Positions 9,091-17,512 of a DNA stretch of 64,000 nt are shown here, piece after piece. The number at the start of each line of letters is the position of its first letter. Position 1 is the stretch's first letter. The stretch lies in contig JANQPT010000041.1 of the NCBI GenBank assembly GCA_028285345.1, positions 248,001-312,000 on the forward strand, in the 5' to 3' direction. The notes beneath the pieces were generated by a model. The model had not been told where the DNA came from. It did no database searches and saw only the letters and a program-made list of their open reading frames with translations. The DNA is from Planctomycetales bacterium. Its GTDB lineage: Bacteria > Planctomycetota > Planctomycetia > Planctomycetales > Planctomycetaceae. The position numbers were made by a program, and so were the translations under genes.

Positions 9091-9285
9091 TTTGGAAACG
9101 TGACCACGATTCGAGAATGGACATCCATTGACCTTTGAGTCCGTGGATTGATAATAGAGGCCTACTGTTTAACCCGTACTTCACGCCCATCCAAGACCCC
9201 AGACCCGTGGTCGGCACCTTCCCTCAGAAGACTTCGCGTCTTCTCTGAGCCAAGCTGATTTCAGCCGCCGACTTGCGCATTCGCC

Positions 9286-10269
9286 ATGCCCGTGAGCGAG
9301 CCATCTTCAACATTCTCGACCGAACTCGCGTCATGCGAGAATCCTCCGTCGCCGGCTCCCGCCCCGAATGAAGAGAGCTCGTGTCCCACGCCCCTCGCGT
9401 GGCGCAGCGTCCTGAATCAATTTCGCAGCGACTCGGAACCGTTCGTCGTGGAGCGCGACAAATCTCGGCTGTATTGTCGGAGTTGGGGCGCGGGGCCACC
9501 GCTCTATCTGCTAAACGGGTTCGGCGGCACGAGCGATTTGTTCGCGCTAATCGCGTTTCTGTTGCGTGACGACTTCCGCTGTGTGTTGATGGACGAATAC
9601 AGTTTCGACGAGCCCGGCCGCGTAGAAGTCCCAACGCAGACACCCACCGGCCGGGTCGCCGACCTGTTCGCTGTGGCGGACCATTGCGGTGATGACACGT
9701 TGTCGATCTTCGGAACGGGCCTCGGCGGAGCGTTGGGTTTGGTCGCCATGCAAACTCGGCCGGAACGGATCAAACAGGCGGTGCTGCAGGGCGCCTTTGC
9801 CCGGCGCCGGCTGACCGTCGCCGAGCGATTGCTGGCGGCCGTCTGTCGGCGGTCGCCTGGGCAGGTCCGCCATCTCCCACTGCGAACGGTGATCCAGCAA
9901 CAAAACCACCGGCCGTGGTTTCCTCCATTTGACGGGACTCGCTGGAAATTCCTATTGGATAACACCGGAGCTGTCCCTCTCAGACTTAGCGCACTCCGCG
10001 GAGTTGTCGCAGGAAAAATCGATCTGCAATCCGAATTGTCAAATATCAGTCAACCGGTCTTGATCATTCAGACCGAGGGAGAAGGACGCGTTGCGGCGGC
10101 GTGTCACGCAGATCTGAATGCGCAACTTCCGCATGCCCAAACCGTCTGGCTCGACAACACGGGACAATTGCCGTTTCTGACACACCCGCACCGATTGGCC
10201 AAAATCATCCGGCCGTTTCTTCGAGGTGAACCGCTGCCAGCGACCGCTGAGAAGCCGCCTGATCATTAA
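9286..10269 (+). CDS. Alpha/beta hydrolase fold protein, probably catalytically degenerate
   Basis: A 327-residue protein. About 40 N-terminal residues are Pro/Ser-rich; an alpha/beta hydrolase fold spans about 65-310. The oxyanion segment LLNGFGG (about 75) and the nucleophile-elbow region FGTGLGGALG (142-151) are recognisable. The GxSxG serine position holds Gly145 and the C-terminal histidine position holds Gln294, in NTGQLPF where families have GH. Both key catalytic residues therefore appear to be missing, so it may bind a ligand or partner instead of hydrolysing. It ends 30 bases before the BshB1-like deacetylase start and is likely co-transcribed. Confidence 0.75.
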   Translation: MPVSEPSSTFSTELASCENPPSPAPAPNEESSCPTPLAWRSVLNQFRSDSEPFVVERDKSRLYCRSWGAGPPLYLLNGFGGTSDLFALIAFLLRDDFRCVLMDEYSFDEPGRVEVPTQTPTGRVADLFAVADHCGDDTLSIFGTGLGGALGLVAMQTRPERIKQAVLQGAFARRRLTVAERLLAAVCRRSPGQVRHLPLRTVIQQQNHRPWFPPFDGTRWKFLLDNTGAVPLRLSALRGVVAGKIDLQSELSNISQPVLIIQTEGEGRVAAACHADLNAQLPHAQTVWLDNTGQLPFLTHPHRLAKIIRPFLRGEPLPATAEKPPDH

Positions 10270-10299
10270 CATTTGCGAAAGCCGTCATTGAACAGCACC

Positions 10300-11061
10300 A
10301 TGACTATGGAACTTCCCGAACCGTTGGATGTCATTGCCGTCGGCGCACACCCCGACGATGTGGAAATCGCCTGCGGCGGAACTTTGGCCCGGCTGGTCCA
10401 ACAGGGATATCGTGTGGGAATCGTCGACTTGACCGACGGCGAACCGACCCCCGGTAGCCCGTCACCCGACGTTCGGTTGGCTGAGGCACAGCAGGCCGCC
10501 GAAATCTTGGGAGTTCATGTTCGTGAGACGCTGAACCTTTCCAACCGGCGGTTGTTCGATAGTTTTGAGGCTCGTATCGCACTGGCGAAGGTCTTTCGCC
10601 GCCATCGTCCCCGCATCGTTCTTGGCCTGGGAGGCAAGACCCCGATGGCCTCGCCCGACCATTGGCAGGCAATGCAAATCACTGACGCCGGCATCTTTTA
10701 TTCGCGGCTGAGCAAATGGGACGAACATTTTGACGGGCTGCCGGTCCACACGATTTCGCGGCAATTGTGGTATCCCTTGGGGTTTTCGACATTGCAGTTT
10801 CCTGAAAGTTCCGGGTATTTTGTCGTAGATATTAGCGAGACTTTCGAGATAAAATTAAAGTCGATTCGCGCCTATCGGACACAGTTCCCGCCTGAAAAGG
10901 AACGAGTCTTTCGATTGGTCGAAAGCCAGAACCAGTATTTCGGCGCCAGCGCCGGGTTCTGTGCGGGAGAAATGATCCTCTGCGCGACGACACTCGGTGT
11001 CACCGATCTGGTGGACGCCGTTTTTCCCGCGGGCAGGAAGCCGGGAACTTCGCCAAGTTGA
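10300..11061 (+). CDS. PIG-L/LmbE family deacetylase, BshB1-like
   Basis: A 253-residue zinc-dependent N-acetylglucosaminyl deacetylase-like enzyme. The ATG at 10300 is preferred over a TTG at 10273. The metal-binding AHPDD motif lies near residue 20 and the third ligand histidine is in SPDHWQA. The [12 protein letters not shown] segment and the C-terminal SIRAYRTQF resemble bacillithiol biosynthesis BshB1, which converts GlcNAc-malate to GlcN-malate. No bshA or bshC gene is nearby, so bacillithiol or a related thiol pathway is an inference; deacetylation of another GlcNAc conjugate is possible. It follows the degenerate hydrolase in an apparent two-gene operon. Confidence 0.85.
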   Translation: MTMELPEPLDVIAVGAHPDDVEIACGGTLARLVQQGYRVGIVDLTDGEPTPGSPSPDVRLAEAQQAAEILGVHVRETLNLSNRRLFDSFEARIALAKVFRRHRPRIVLGLGGKTPMASPDHWQAMQITDAGIFYSRLSKWDEHFDGLPVHTISRQLWYPLGFSTLQFPESSGYFVVDISETFEIKLKSIRAYRTQFPPEKERVFRLVESQNQYFGASAGFCAGEMILCATTLGVTDLVDAVFPAGRKPGTSPS

Positions 11062-11195
11062 CCCGTTTTTCCAAGAATGATAAGGTCGTGAAGCTTTGAT
11101 GACTCCACTGAACGACCTCAGCGATGGATGACAGGTTGCTGGAGTGCATATGAAGGAGACAAGCCATTTCATGTTGATTAAGAGAGAGTCAGTCT

Positions 11196-11936
11196 GTGGC
11201 TAGGAAATTTCGCTGGGGCGCCACAAGCATCACCAACAATCGGGAAAACAACGAAGATCGATATCTGATCGATCCCGAGGGACGGTATTTCCTCGTCGCC
11301 GACGGTATGGGTGGACAGGCTGCCGGCGAAAAAGCGAGCGAAATGGCCGTTGACATCGTCCCCCGTAAATTGGATCAGGCGGTCGACTTCAGCGATGACG
11401 ATCCCAAAAAAGTGCAGTCCGCGATCGACGAGGCGATCCGCTCAGCCAATGACGAAATCATGGCAATTTCGGTTCTCGACGTGAACTTTCACAACATGGG
11501 AACCACGCTGGTGCTGATCGTTGCCGTCGAGAACTCTCTCTACGTCGCCGGAATCGGCGATAGCCGCGTCTATCAGCTCGACGGCGACAAACTGACTCAA
11601 CTCACCAAAGACCACACGCTCACACAAGCGCTCATCGAAGCGGGAACCATCAACGAAGAAGAAGCCAAAACTCACCGCTTCAAGAACGTCTTGCATCGCT
11701 ACTTGGGCTCGAAAGAGGGCAACAACGGAGCCGAAGTCACAGTGCTCCCGCTTACGTCGGGCAACCGCTATATGCTGTGCAGCGACGGCGTCAACGAGGG
11801 CGTCAGCGACGAGCAGATCGCCGAAATCCTCTCCCGCTTCGATGCGCCGCAAGACGCCGCCGATGAACTCGTCAAGTCGTCGCAAGCAGGCGGCGCCAAT
11901 GACAACATCACCAGCTTGGTACTCTACATCGACTGA
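11196..11936 (+). CDS. PP2C-family serine/threonine phosphatase (Stp1/PrpC-like)
   Basis: A 246-residue single-domain cytoplasmic phosphatase starting with GTG at 11196. PPM metal-binding motifs are all present: NREN-NEDR near the N-terminus, ADGMGG (about 32-37), GIGDSRVYQ (about 120), LCSDGVNEG (about 187) and GANDNITS near the end. Bacterial homologues reverse the action of Hanks-type Ser/Thr kinases. No kinase lies in this window, so its partner is elsewhere. It stands alone, 134 bases after the deacetylase gene. A gap of about 520 bases follows. Confidence 0.9.
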   Translation: MARKFRWGATSITNNRENNEDRYLIDPEGRYFLVADGMGGQAAGEKASEMAVDIVPRKLDQAVDFSDDDPKKVQSAIDEAIRSANDEIMAISVLDVNFHNMGTTLVLIVAVENSLYVAGIGDSRVYQLDGDKLTQLTKDHTLTQALIEAGTINEEEAKTHRFKNVLHRYLGSKEGNNGAEVTVLPLTSGNRYMLCSDGVNEGVSDEQIAEILSRFDAPQDAADELVKSSQAGGANDNITSLVLYID

Positions 11937-12465
11937 TCGCCACGGCTATTTGTCGACGACGCTGGAATTGCTTTCCAGTCGTTATCTCAGTTGCCTAGCA
12001 CCGAAGGTCAGGCACGCTATGGCGAGATCACCAAATTACGGGATCGCCAAGCACATTCGCCAACAATCCGCTGTGCACTGCGCCATGCCTGACGCCCCGC
12101 TGGGTAACACGTCATTACTCGTGATATCAGGCACGGCACGCCGAGCAGCCGTTGTTTGATCAACCTGTTGTAGCAGAGCACGATCGCGGCAAATATTGCA
12201 TAGCGCGCCTGGCCGACGGCAACTTTCGAGATCACAATCAAGTTTTCTCCACGCACCGGGCCTTGCGTCCGTTCCGGCCAATCGAGTGCATATTGACTTC
12301 CAGGCCTGCTTTGTAGTATTACCCGCCGCGCATCGGGACCGAGGACGGCTTACGCCTCTCACGTAGGTCGGTTTCCGACGCAACCCTCTCTCTCTCAATT
12401 CTCCTCAATACTGGGCCATCTCTTGATCGCGGTGTGCTTGGCGGCATGATGGCCGGGATGTGTTT
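11937..12465. other. Intergenic region with imperfect inverted repeats
   Basis: No convincing gene. A GTCAGGCA...TGGCG block at 12007-12024 is matched in inverted orientation by CGCCATGCCTGAC at 12081-12093. A third related block, TCAGGCACGGCACGCCG, is at 12127-12143. These look like a small REP-type palindromic cluster. A pyrimidine-rich CTCTCTCTC tract occurs near 12385. The export gene that follows probably has its promoter in the right half. Confidence 0.45.
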
Positions 12466-13737
12466 ATGAATGCTCCAACCGGGAACGGACGCTGCACTCG
12501 GCCCACATTCGCGCTGCTCATCGCGGCGCTGTGCGCGGCGATGCCGTCAGGTTGCAAGATGTTTGAGCGGCCTGGAGCCGCGCAGCCCGCGCTGAACTGG
12601 TTTGCGCACCTGGGAGAGGGCGCCGCAACGGCGACTCCCCCGCTCGATTTGAACAGTATCCGTCCCACACCGCATACGGCGCAGGTGCAGTCGGGCGACC
12701 TGCTGGAAATCACAGTCTCAAACCTGTTTCAGCCGGAAGAATGGCACACGTTCCCCGCCCGAGTTCACCCGGACGGCAGCATCGAGGTGCCGTTACTCGG
12801 CCAACCGGTCGTCGAAGGTCTCACGCGAGCAGAAATTGAGACCGGTTTGATCAGCGAGTTTGAACGGCGCGAGTTGCTCATCGCGCCCACTGTCATCGTC
12901 CGCGATTTGGAAACCCCCAAGGTGAAGGTCTTCGTGGAAGGGGCCGTGGAGCGCCCCGGCGTCGTGCCGCTGCCGCGGGAAGACGCGAGTGTTTACGCCG
13001 CGTTGATCTCGGCGGGAATCAAGTCCAATGCAGGCAGCTACATCTCCGTCGCCAGGCCACTGGGCAAGCTGGACACCCCGATGCAGCAAGAGACGGCCGC
13101 CCTGTTTGATGTCCCGTCCCTGGAGGTCGAGGACCATCCGACAGAACAGCAGATGGCCGATTCGCCGACACAACTGGATTCCGGGGACGCTCCCACGGCA
13201 ACCCCGCACCCCAGCGGGGCGACTGCCGATATCATTGGCCACCAGCAGCCCATCTCGACGCCGGAGTTGGCGGAGACTCCCGGCAGCGGGGAAATGCATC
13301 AACAAAAAACTGCGGTCGAATACGAGATGATCTTGTTCAACACCCAACGCGAGGACGACCGCCAGGCGCTGAGGGAATTGCGGCTGGGCGAGGGGGACAT
13401 CGTCAATATCAGCAAACTCGTCCCGCCGATTAAGGTTTCGGGTGAAGTCGTCAATCCGGGGACATACAACATCCCCAACAGCAACGACGTCAACGTGCTG
13501 GACGCGCTCAATCTGGCGGGTGGAGTCACCGAAGGCGAGGAGACGCTGACGGTCACACTGATCCGCATGAGCGACTCGGCATGGCCTGGTCCGGGACGGA
13601 AATGGTCCTGGACGCTCACGGACCTGCAGTCGGAGTCCGCACACGTTCCCGCAGTTCGTCCGGGTGACGTCATTCATCTGGAGCGCCCCGCGGGCAGCAA
13701 ACTGAAACAGACAGTCGGAGGATGGTTGAGCAAATGA
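12466..13737 (+). CDS. Wza-like polysaccharide export lipoprotein
   Basis: A 423-residue protein. ATG 12466 starts a signal peptide ending in a lipobox-like MPSGC, which implies lipid attachment. Residues about 75-165 are the poly-export domain, with the VQSGDLLEITV opening and the ARVHPDGSIEVPLLGQ segment. SLBB-like units follow: KVFVEGAVERPGVVPL (about 150), then VSGEVVNPGTYNIPNSNDV (about 320). A Pro/Gln/Thr-rich spacer of roughly 80 residues separates them. It should form an outer-membrane exopolysaccharide export channel. Its ATGA stop/start overlap with the next gene implies translational coupling. No exopolysaccharide synthesis genes are adjacent. Confidence 0.85.
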   Translation: MNAPTGNGRCTRPTFALLIAALCAAMPSGCKMFERPGAAQPALNWFAHLGEGAATATPPLDLNSIRPTPHTAQVQSGDLLEITVSNLFQPEEWHTFPARVHPDGSIEVPLLGQPVVEGLTRAEIETGLISEFERRELLIAPTVIVRDLETPKVKVFVEGAVERPGVVPLPREDASVYAALISAGIKSNAGSYISVARPLGKLDTPMQQETAALFDVPSLEVEDHPTEQQMADSPTQLDSGDAPTATPHPSGATADIIGHQQPISTPELAETPGSGEMHQQKTAVEYEMILFNTQREDDRQALRELRLGEGDIVNISKLVPPIKVSGEVVNPGTYNIPNSNDVNVLDALNLAGGVTEGEETLTVTLIRMSDSAWPGPGRKWSWTLTDLQSESAHVPAVRPGDVIHLERPAGSKLKQTVGGWLSK

Positions 13738-15125
13738 CCGGCATCATAATCGCGTTCTTGCGCAGGCCCTGGGCGGCGGCAGTCCTCGCGGCACTGGCCT
13801 GTGTCATCCACTACCGCAGTTCGCCGGCGATTTACGAAACCGCCGCATATCTGCAGATGGTTGACCCCGCTGCGGAAGAGTCGCATTTTAGCGGCGATAC
13901 GACGGAGATTGCCGAGCCGGTGCTCGCGATGGCGATGGAGCGTCTCGATGAACAGCGTTCCAAGGCCGGAAAAGCCTTGCTGGATGTCGAGCGCGTCGCA
14001 TCACAGTTGCACGCCCAAGCGGCAGAACAAGAAGGACAGTGGAAAATCTATTACCACTCTCAGGATCGCGAGGATGCGGAGGCGATTCTGACAGCCGTCG
14101 CAGACGCATACGTCGAAACCTCTCGCCTGTTGGAAACGCGCGAAGCCCTTCCGCAAATCGATCGCTATCGACGTCGCAAAAACGCGTTTCAGCGACGCCT
14201 GAATCAGCGGCAGAAACACACTGCCAGATTGCAACGGATGCTGACGCAGGACGCCGTCCCCGAAAACACTCGGCAGGCCACGATGCAGCGGTTGAAGGCC
14301 TTCTCGGAGCAATTGGCACAAGCCAAGGCCGATCGGCTCAAAGCGGAAGCAAGATACCGCGAAGCGGATCGCGAGTTGCAACAGGGCTCATCGGTGACTC
14401 TCGTCGCCGCCCAACTCTCGACCGGCTCGGCAAAGCAGATTGTCCAGGCGGTCATGAGCCACGCTGAATTGCTGGAGCAATTGCAGCATGTTCGCGAGTC
14501 CAAACTTCACCTGCAGCGGTTCTACGGCGCAAGACATCCGCGAATGATCGAAGCCGCAGCCAGGGAGGCCGAACTAAAGAATCAACTCAGCGAGGTCGCC
14601 GATAATCACAGCGGAATTCAACAAGCTGGGGGAACGCTGCCGAGTGAAAATGACCACGGACAACTGTTGTTAAAATCCTTGGCACTGGACCTGCAGCAAC
14701 GGCAGAGCCTCGAAGCTGATCTGCAGGAACAAATCGACTTGGAACAAGCCAAACTCGATCGCGATGCCGAATTGCGGACACAACTTGCGGACACGGAACA
14801 AGAGATCGCGGCCGTCGAAGCAGACTTGCAAAGGACAGCCGACTCGCTTGACACCGTGTCGTCGCAACACGAGGCGCGGGTCTCAATTCTTGAACCAGTA
14901 CAAATGGCGGCCGATCCGGTCTCACCTTCGCTGGCGGCACACTTCGTTTGGGGATGCATTGCGGCACTTCTGGCGGCACTGCTCTCTCATTGGGCCTTCC
15001 GCGATCTGCGAGCTCCGGTGGCGAACACCGTGCGATCGACCGTCGCATCAACCAAGTTCCGCGGCGAACCGAGTCGCTGGCTCCGGCGGCTGATGCAGCT
15101 CGCACGCCGAAAAACAGAGCCCTAA
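13734..15125 (+). CDS. Wzz-like coiled-coil membrane protein, partner of the export lipoprotein
   Basis: A 463-residue protein. ATG 13734 overlaps the upstream stop as ATGA and lies 12 bases after GGAGG; an ATG at 13722 sits directly on the Shine-Dalgarno and is less likely. One membrane helix is near the N-terminus (about 8-22) and one near the C-terminus (about 405-425). Between them is a long Gln/Glu/Arg-rich coiled coil. This is the topology of chain-length determinant or polysaccharide co-polymerase proteins. No BY-kinase domain or Walker motif is present. It probably couples synthesis to export through the Wza-like channel, but this is inferred from topology and neighbour only. Confidence 0.7.
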   Translation: MTGIIIAFLRRPWAAAVLAALACVIHYRSSPAIYETAAYLQMVDPAAEESHFSGDTTEIAEPVLAMAMERLDEQRSKAGKALLDVERVASQLHAQAAEQEGQWKIYYHSQDREDAEAILTAVADAYVETSRLLETREALPQIDRYRRRKNAFQRRLNQRQKHTARLQRMLTQDAVPENTRQATMQRLKAFSEQLAQAKADRLKAEARYREADRELQQGSSVTLVAAQLSTGSAKQIVQAVMSHAELLEQLQHVRESKLHLQRFYGARHPRMIEAAAREAELKNQLSEVADNHSGIQQAGGTLPSENDHGQLLLKSLALDLQQRQSLEADLQEQIDLEQAKLDRDAELRTQLADTEQEIAAVEADLQRTADSLDTVSSQHEARVSILEPVQMAADPVSPSLAAHFVWGCIAALLAALLSHWAFRDLRAPVANTVRSTVASTKFRGEPSRWLRRLMQLARRKTEP

Positions 15126-15268
15126 GCACTCACGCAACCGAGTCTGCGGCCGCCGCAATGCCATCGAGTTCCGGACCGGTCCGGTGTCCTGGCGTGGAAA
15201 CGCAAATCTTGTAGAATCAGAACGTCAATCATTCCCATTGTTTGCAGCCTGATTCCGCGAGTGAAGCG

Positions 15269-16147
15269 ATGTCCAACCGTGCCGAGACCGAGTACCGTTA
15301 CGAAAAATTGACCTGGCCCGAAATCAATGACGCGGTCGACTTGGGCAAAGTCTGCATCATTCCCGTCGGGGCGGTCGAACAACACGGACCGCACTTGCCG
15401 CTCGACGTCGATCTGGTTTGCCCCGGCGGAGTCGCGCATGGCGCCGGACGTGAAATGCCGGATAAGATTCTGGTGCTGCCCACGATTCCCTACGGCTACA
15501 CCGGCCACGTGATGGATTTCCCCGGCACGGTCAACACGCATTACGAGACCTTCATCCGGCAAGTGCTCGACGTCACCAAGTCGCTCGCCTACCACGGCTT
15601 CAAAAAGATCATCCTGCTCAACGGCCACGGGTCGAACATGCCCAATCTTGATCTCGTTGCCCGGCGGACCAATCTGGAAACCGACGCCGAATGCGTACTG
15701 GCCGCGTGGTGGAATCTGCTGACGGTCGACCCGGAATTCATGCCCAGTTGGCGTGAAAGCAAGTTCCCCGGCGGTTGCGCCCACGCCGGCGAGTTGGAAA
15801 CTTCGCTGTACCTCTATCTGGACGGGGATAACGTCCGCAAAGACCTCATCAAAAACGGCGTGATTTCGTTCAACGAAGAGGAAAGCCCCTTCAATTGGGT
15901 CGACGTCTTCGCGGCGGGACCGGCAACGATTATCTCCTGGACCAGCAGCTACTCCGAAACGGGCGTGCTGGGAGAGGCGGAATTGGCGAGCGCCGAAAAA
16001 GGGGAACGTGCCTATTTGGAAGCGGTCAAACAACTCTGCCGCTTCGTCAACTATTTCGGTCCGCGCCCCAAAGACAAACGAGGCCGTCGGCAACGCCACA
16101 CGCCATCAATGCCGATCCCGTGGGGACAACGGCCGATCGACGAATAA
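15269..16147 (+). CDS. Creatininase family amidohydrolase
   Basis: A 292-residue enzyme. ATG 15269 is preferred over TTG 15242. The metal-site signature VEQHGPHLPLDVD is near residues 35-47, followed by PYGYTGHVMDFPGT and the LLNGHGSN motif. The late HAGELETS segment supplies the final glutamate and histidine ligands. The family hydrolyses cyclic amides or related C-N bonds with Zn or Mn, for example creatinine or riboflavin-pathway formamides; the substrate here is unknown. The C-terminus carries a basic tail (RGRRQRHTP). It stands alone, followed by an AT-rich repeat. Confidence 0.9.
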   Translation: MSNRAETEYRYEKLTWPEINDAVDLGKVCIIPVGAVEQHGPHLPLDVDLVCPGGVAHGAGREMPDKILVLPTIPYGYTGHVMDFPGTVNTHYETFIRQVLDVTKSLAYHGFKKIILLNGHGSNMPNLDLVARRTNLETDAECVLAAWWNLLTVDPEFMPSWRESKFPGGCAHAGELETSLYLYLDGDNVRKDLIKNGVISFNEEESPFNWVDVFAAGPATIISWTSSYSETGVLGEAELASAEKGERAYLEAVKQLCRFVNYFGPRPKDKRGRRQRHTPSMPIPWGQRPIDE

Positions 16148-16188
16148 CTCACCATTAGATTTCTTACCACCGAGAACGCTGAGGTTCC

Positions 16189-16311
16189 AAATTCGAAATC
16201 CGAATTTCGAAATCCGAAACAAATTTGAATGTCCGAAATTCGAAACGTTTTGGTCATTCTGATTTTGTATTTTGTATTTGTTTAGTATCTCGAATTTCGT
16301 GCTTCGAATTT
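16189..16311. repeat. AT-rich intergenic repeat with terminal inverted repeats
   Basis: This block of about 123 bases is strikingly AT-rich against its GC-rich flanks. The left end AAATTCGAA (16189-16197) is an exact inverted copy of TTCGAATTT (16303-16311). The left part contains a near-tandem ATTCGAAATCCGA unit twice, and TTTTGTATT is repeated at 16264-16277. No open frame or transposase is present. It resembles a miniature non-autonomous or REP-like element. No target duplication was identified. Confidence 0.6.
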
Positions 16312-16358
16312 AAGAGAATCTCTTGTCTCTGTGGCAATCACCTCCCTAGACGGATTCA

Positions 16359-17489
16359 ATGTCATCAGGGATTGATCAACCCAAGATTTCGGAGGAATTC
16401 GGCGCCGATTGGCGGCGGCGGTTTCGTGCGGCTTTGCGGCGGTGGTACGCGCAGCATGCCCGCGACCTTCCCTGGCGCGGGAAGGGACATGCGTATCAGG
16501 TCTGGATCAGCGAAATCATGCTGCAGCAGACGACCGTCGCGGCGGTCGTCCCCTATTTCGCGCGATTTCTAGAGCGATTCCCCGATGTTGCAACTCTTGC
16601 CGCTGCCGAAGAACACGAGGTCTTGCGCTATTGGGAAGGGCTCGGGTATTACAGCCGGGCGCGAAACATTCATAAGACGGCGCAAATACTCGCCGCTGAA
16701 CATGGCGGCGTTTTTCCCGATGACGTTAATGAACTGCAAACCCTGCCGGGCATCGGTCGCTACACGGCCGGCGCGATCGCCTCGTTTGCTTTCGACCGCC
16801 CCGCCGCGATTGTTGAGGCCAACACGCTACGGCTCTACTGCCGGCTGCTCGGTTATGACGGCGACCCCCGCTCGAGCGACGGTCAGCGGCTGTTGTGGCA
16901 ATTCGCGACGGAAATTCTGCCGCGCAAATCCGCCGGCGACTTTAACCAGGCCCTGATCGACCTCGGCGCAACCGTCTGCACACCGCAGCAACCCGACTGC
17001 GCCGCCTGTCCCGTGAAATCGTGCTGCCGGGCATTTCTCCACGACTCGCAACAGCAGATTCCCCGCCCCAAGCCGAGACCAGAAATCACCAACGTTACGG
17101 AGGCCGCACTCGCGCTACAGCACGGCGGAAAGTATCTACTTTGCCGCCGCCCCGCAGGCGAACGATGGGCCGGTTTATGGGACTTTCCCCGTTTCTCCTG
17201 CGGAGAAAACTCCTCAAGAAACGGCCACCGTTTGCGACAGGTTCGTTCGACGCTGCGGGCATCCCTTCTGGCAACAACCGGCTTGAAGGCCAACGTGGGG
17301 GACCTGCTGACGGAGATCCGCCACAGCGTGACCCGCTACCGCATCCAACTCTACTGCTTCAGCGGCGAATTGGACGGCCGCCGCGAGAAATGCAAACCGG
17401 AGATCGAACACGTTTGGGCGGCACCGGCGGAATTCTCGGCATATGCCCTGAGCGTCACCGGACGGAAACTGGCGGATTTGCTGAAGTAA
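16359..17489 (+). CDS. mutY: MutY-type adenine glycosylase with altered catalytic residues
   Basis: A 376-residue HhH-GPD base-excision repair protein. It has the catalytic-helix Glu52 in WISEIMLQQT, the HhH LPGIGRYTAGA (129-139) and the 4Fe-4S ligands Cys207, 214, 217 and 223 with the MutY spacing C-x6-C-x2-C-x5-C. A C-terminal NUDIX-like recognition domain begins at about 240. The position of the HhH-GPD catalytic Asp (LDGN in E. coli) is Glu153 in VEANTLRL. The FSH 8-oxoguanine recognition loop aligns with V324-T325-R326 in HSVTRYR. It is expected to remove adenine opposite 8-oxoguanine, but these changes leave specificity open. It follows the AT-rich repeat. Confidence 0.85.
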   Translation: MSSGIDQPKISEEFGADWRRRFRAALRRWYAQHARDLPWRGKGHAYQVWISEIMLQQTTVAAVVPYFARFLERFPDVATLAAAEEHEVLRYWEGLGYYSRARNIHKTAQILAAEHGGVFPDDVNELQTLPGIGRYTAGAIASFAFDRPAAIVEANTLRLYCRLLGYDGDPRSSDGQRLLWQFATEILPRKSAGDFNQALIDLGATVCTPQQPDCAACPVKSCCRAFLHDSQQQIPRPKPRPEITNVTEAALALQHGGKYLLCRRPAGERWAGLWDFPRFSCGENSSRNGHRLRQVRSTLRASLLATTGLKANVGDLLTEIRHSVTRYRIQLYCFSGELDGRREKCKPEIEHVWAAPAEFSAYALSVTGRKLADLLK

Positions 17490-17512
17490 CGAGCTTATGC
17501 CTCAACCGCGCG

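Noticed and set aside
12793..13677. Minus-strand open frame of 294 codons
   Set aside because: It lies inside the Wza-like gene, whose poly-export and SLBB-type motifs are unambiguous.
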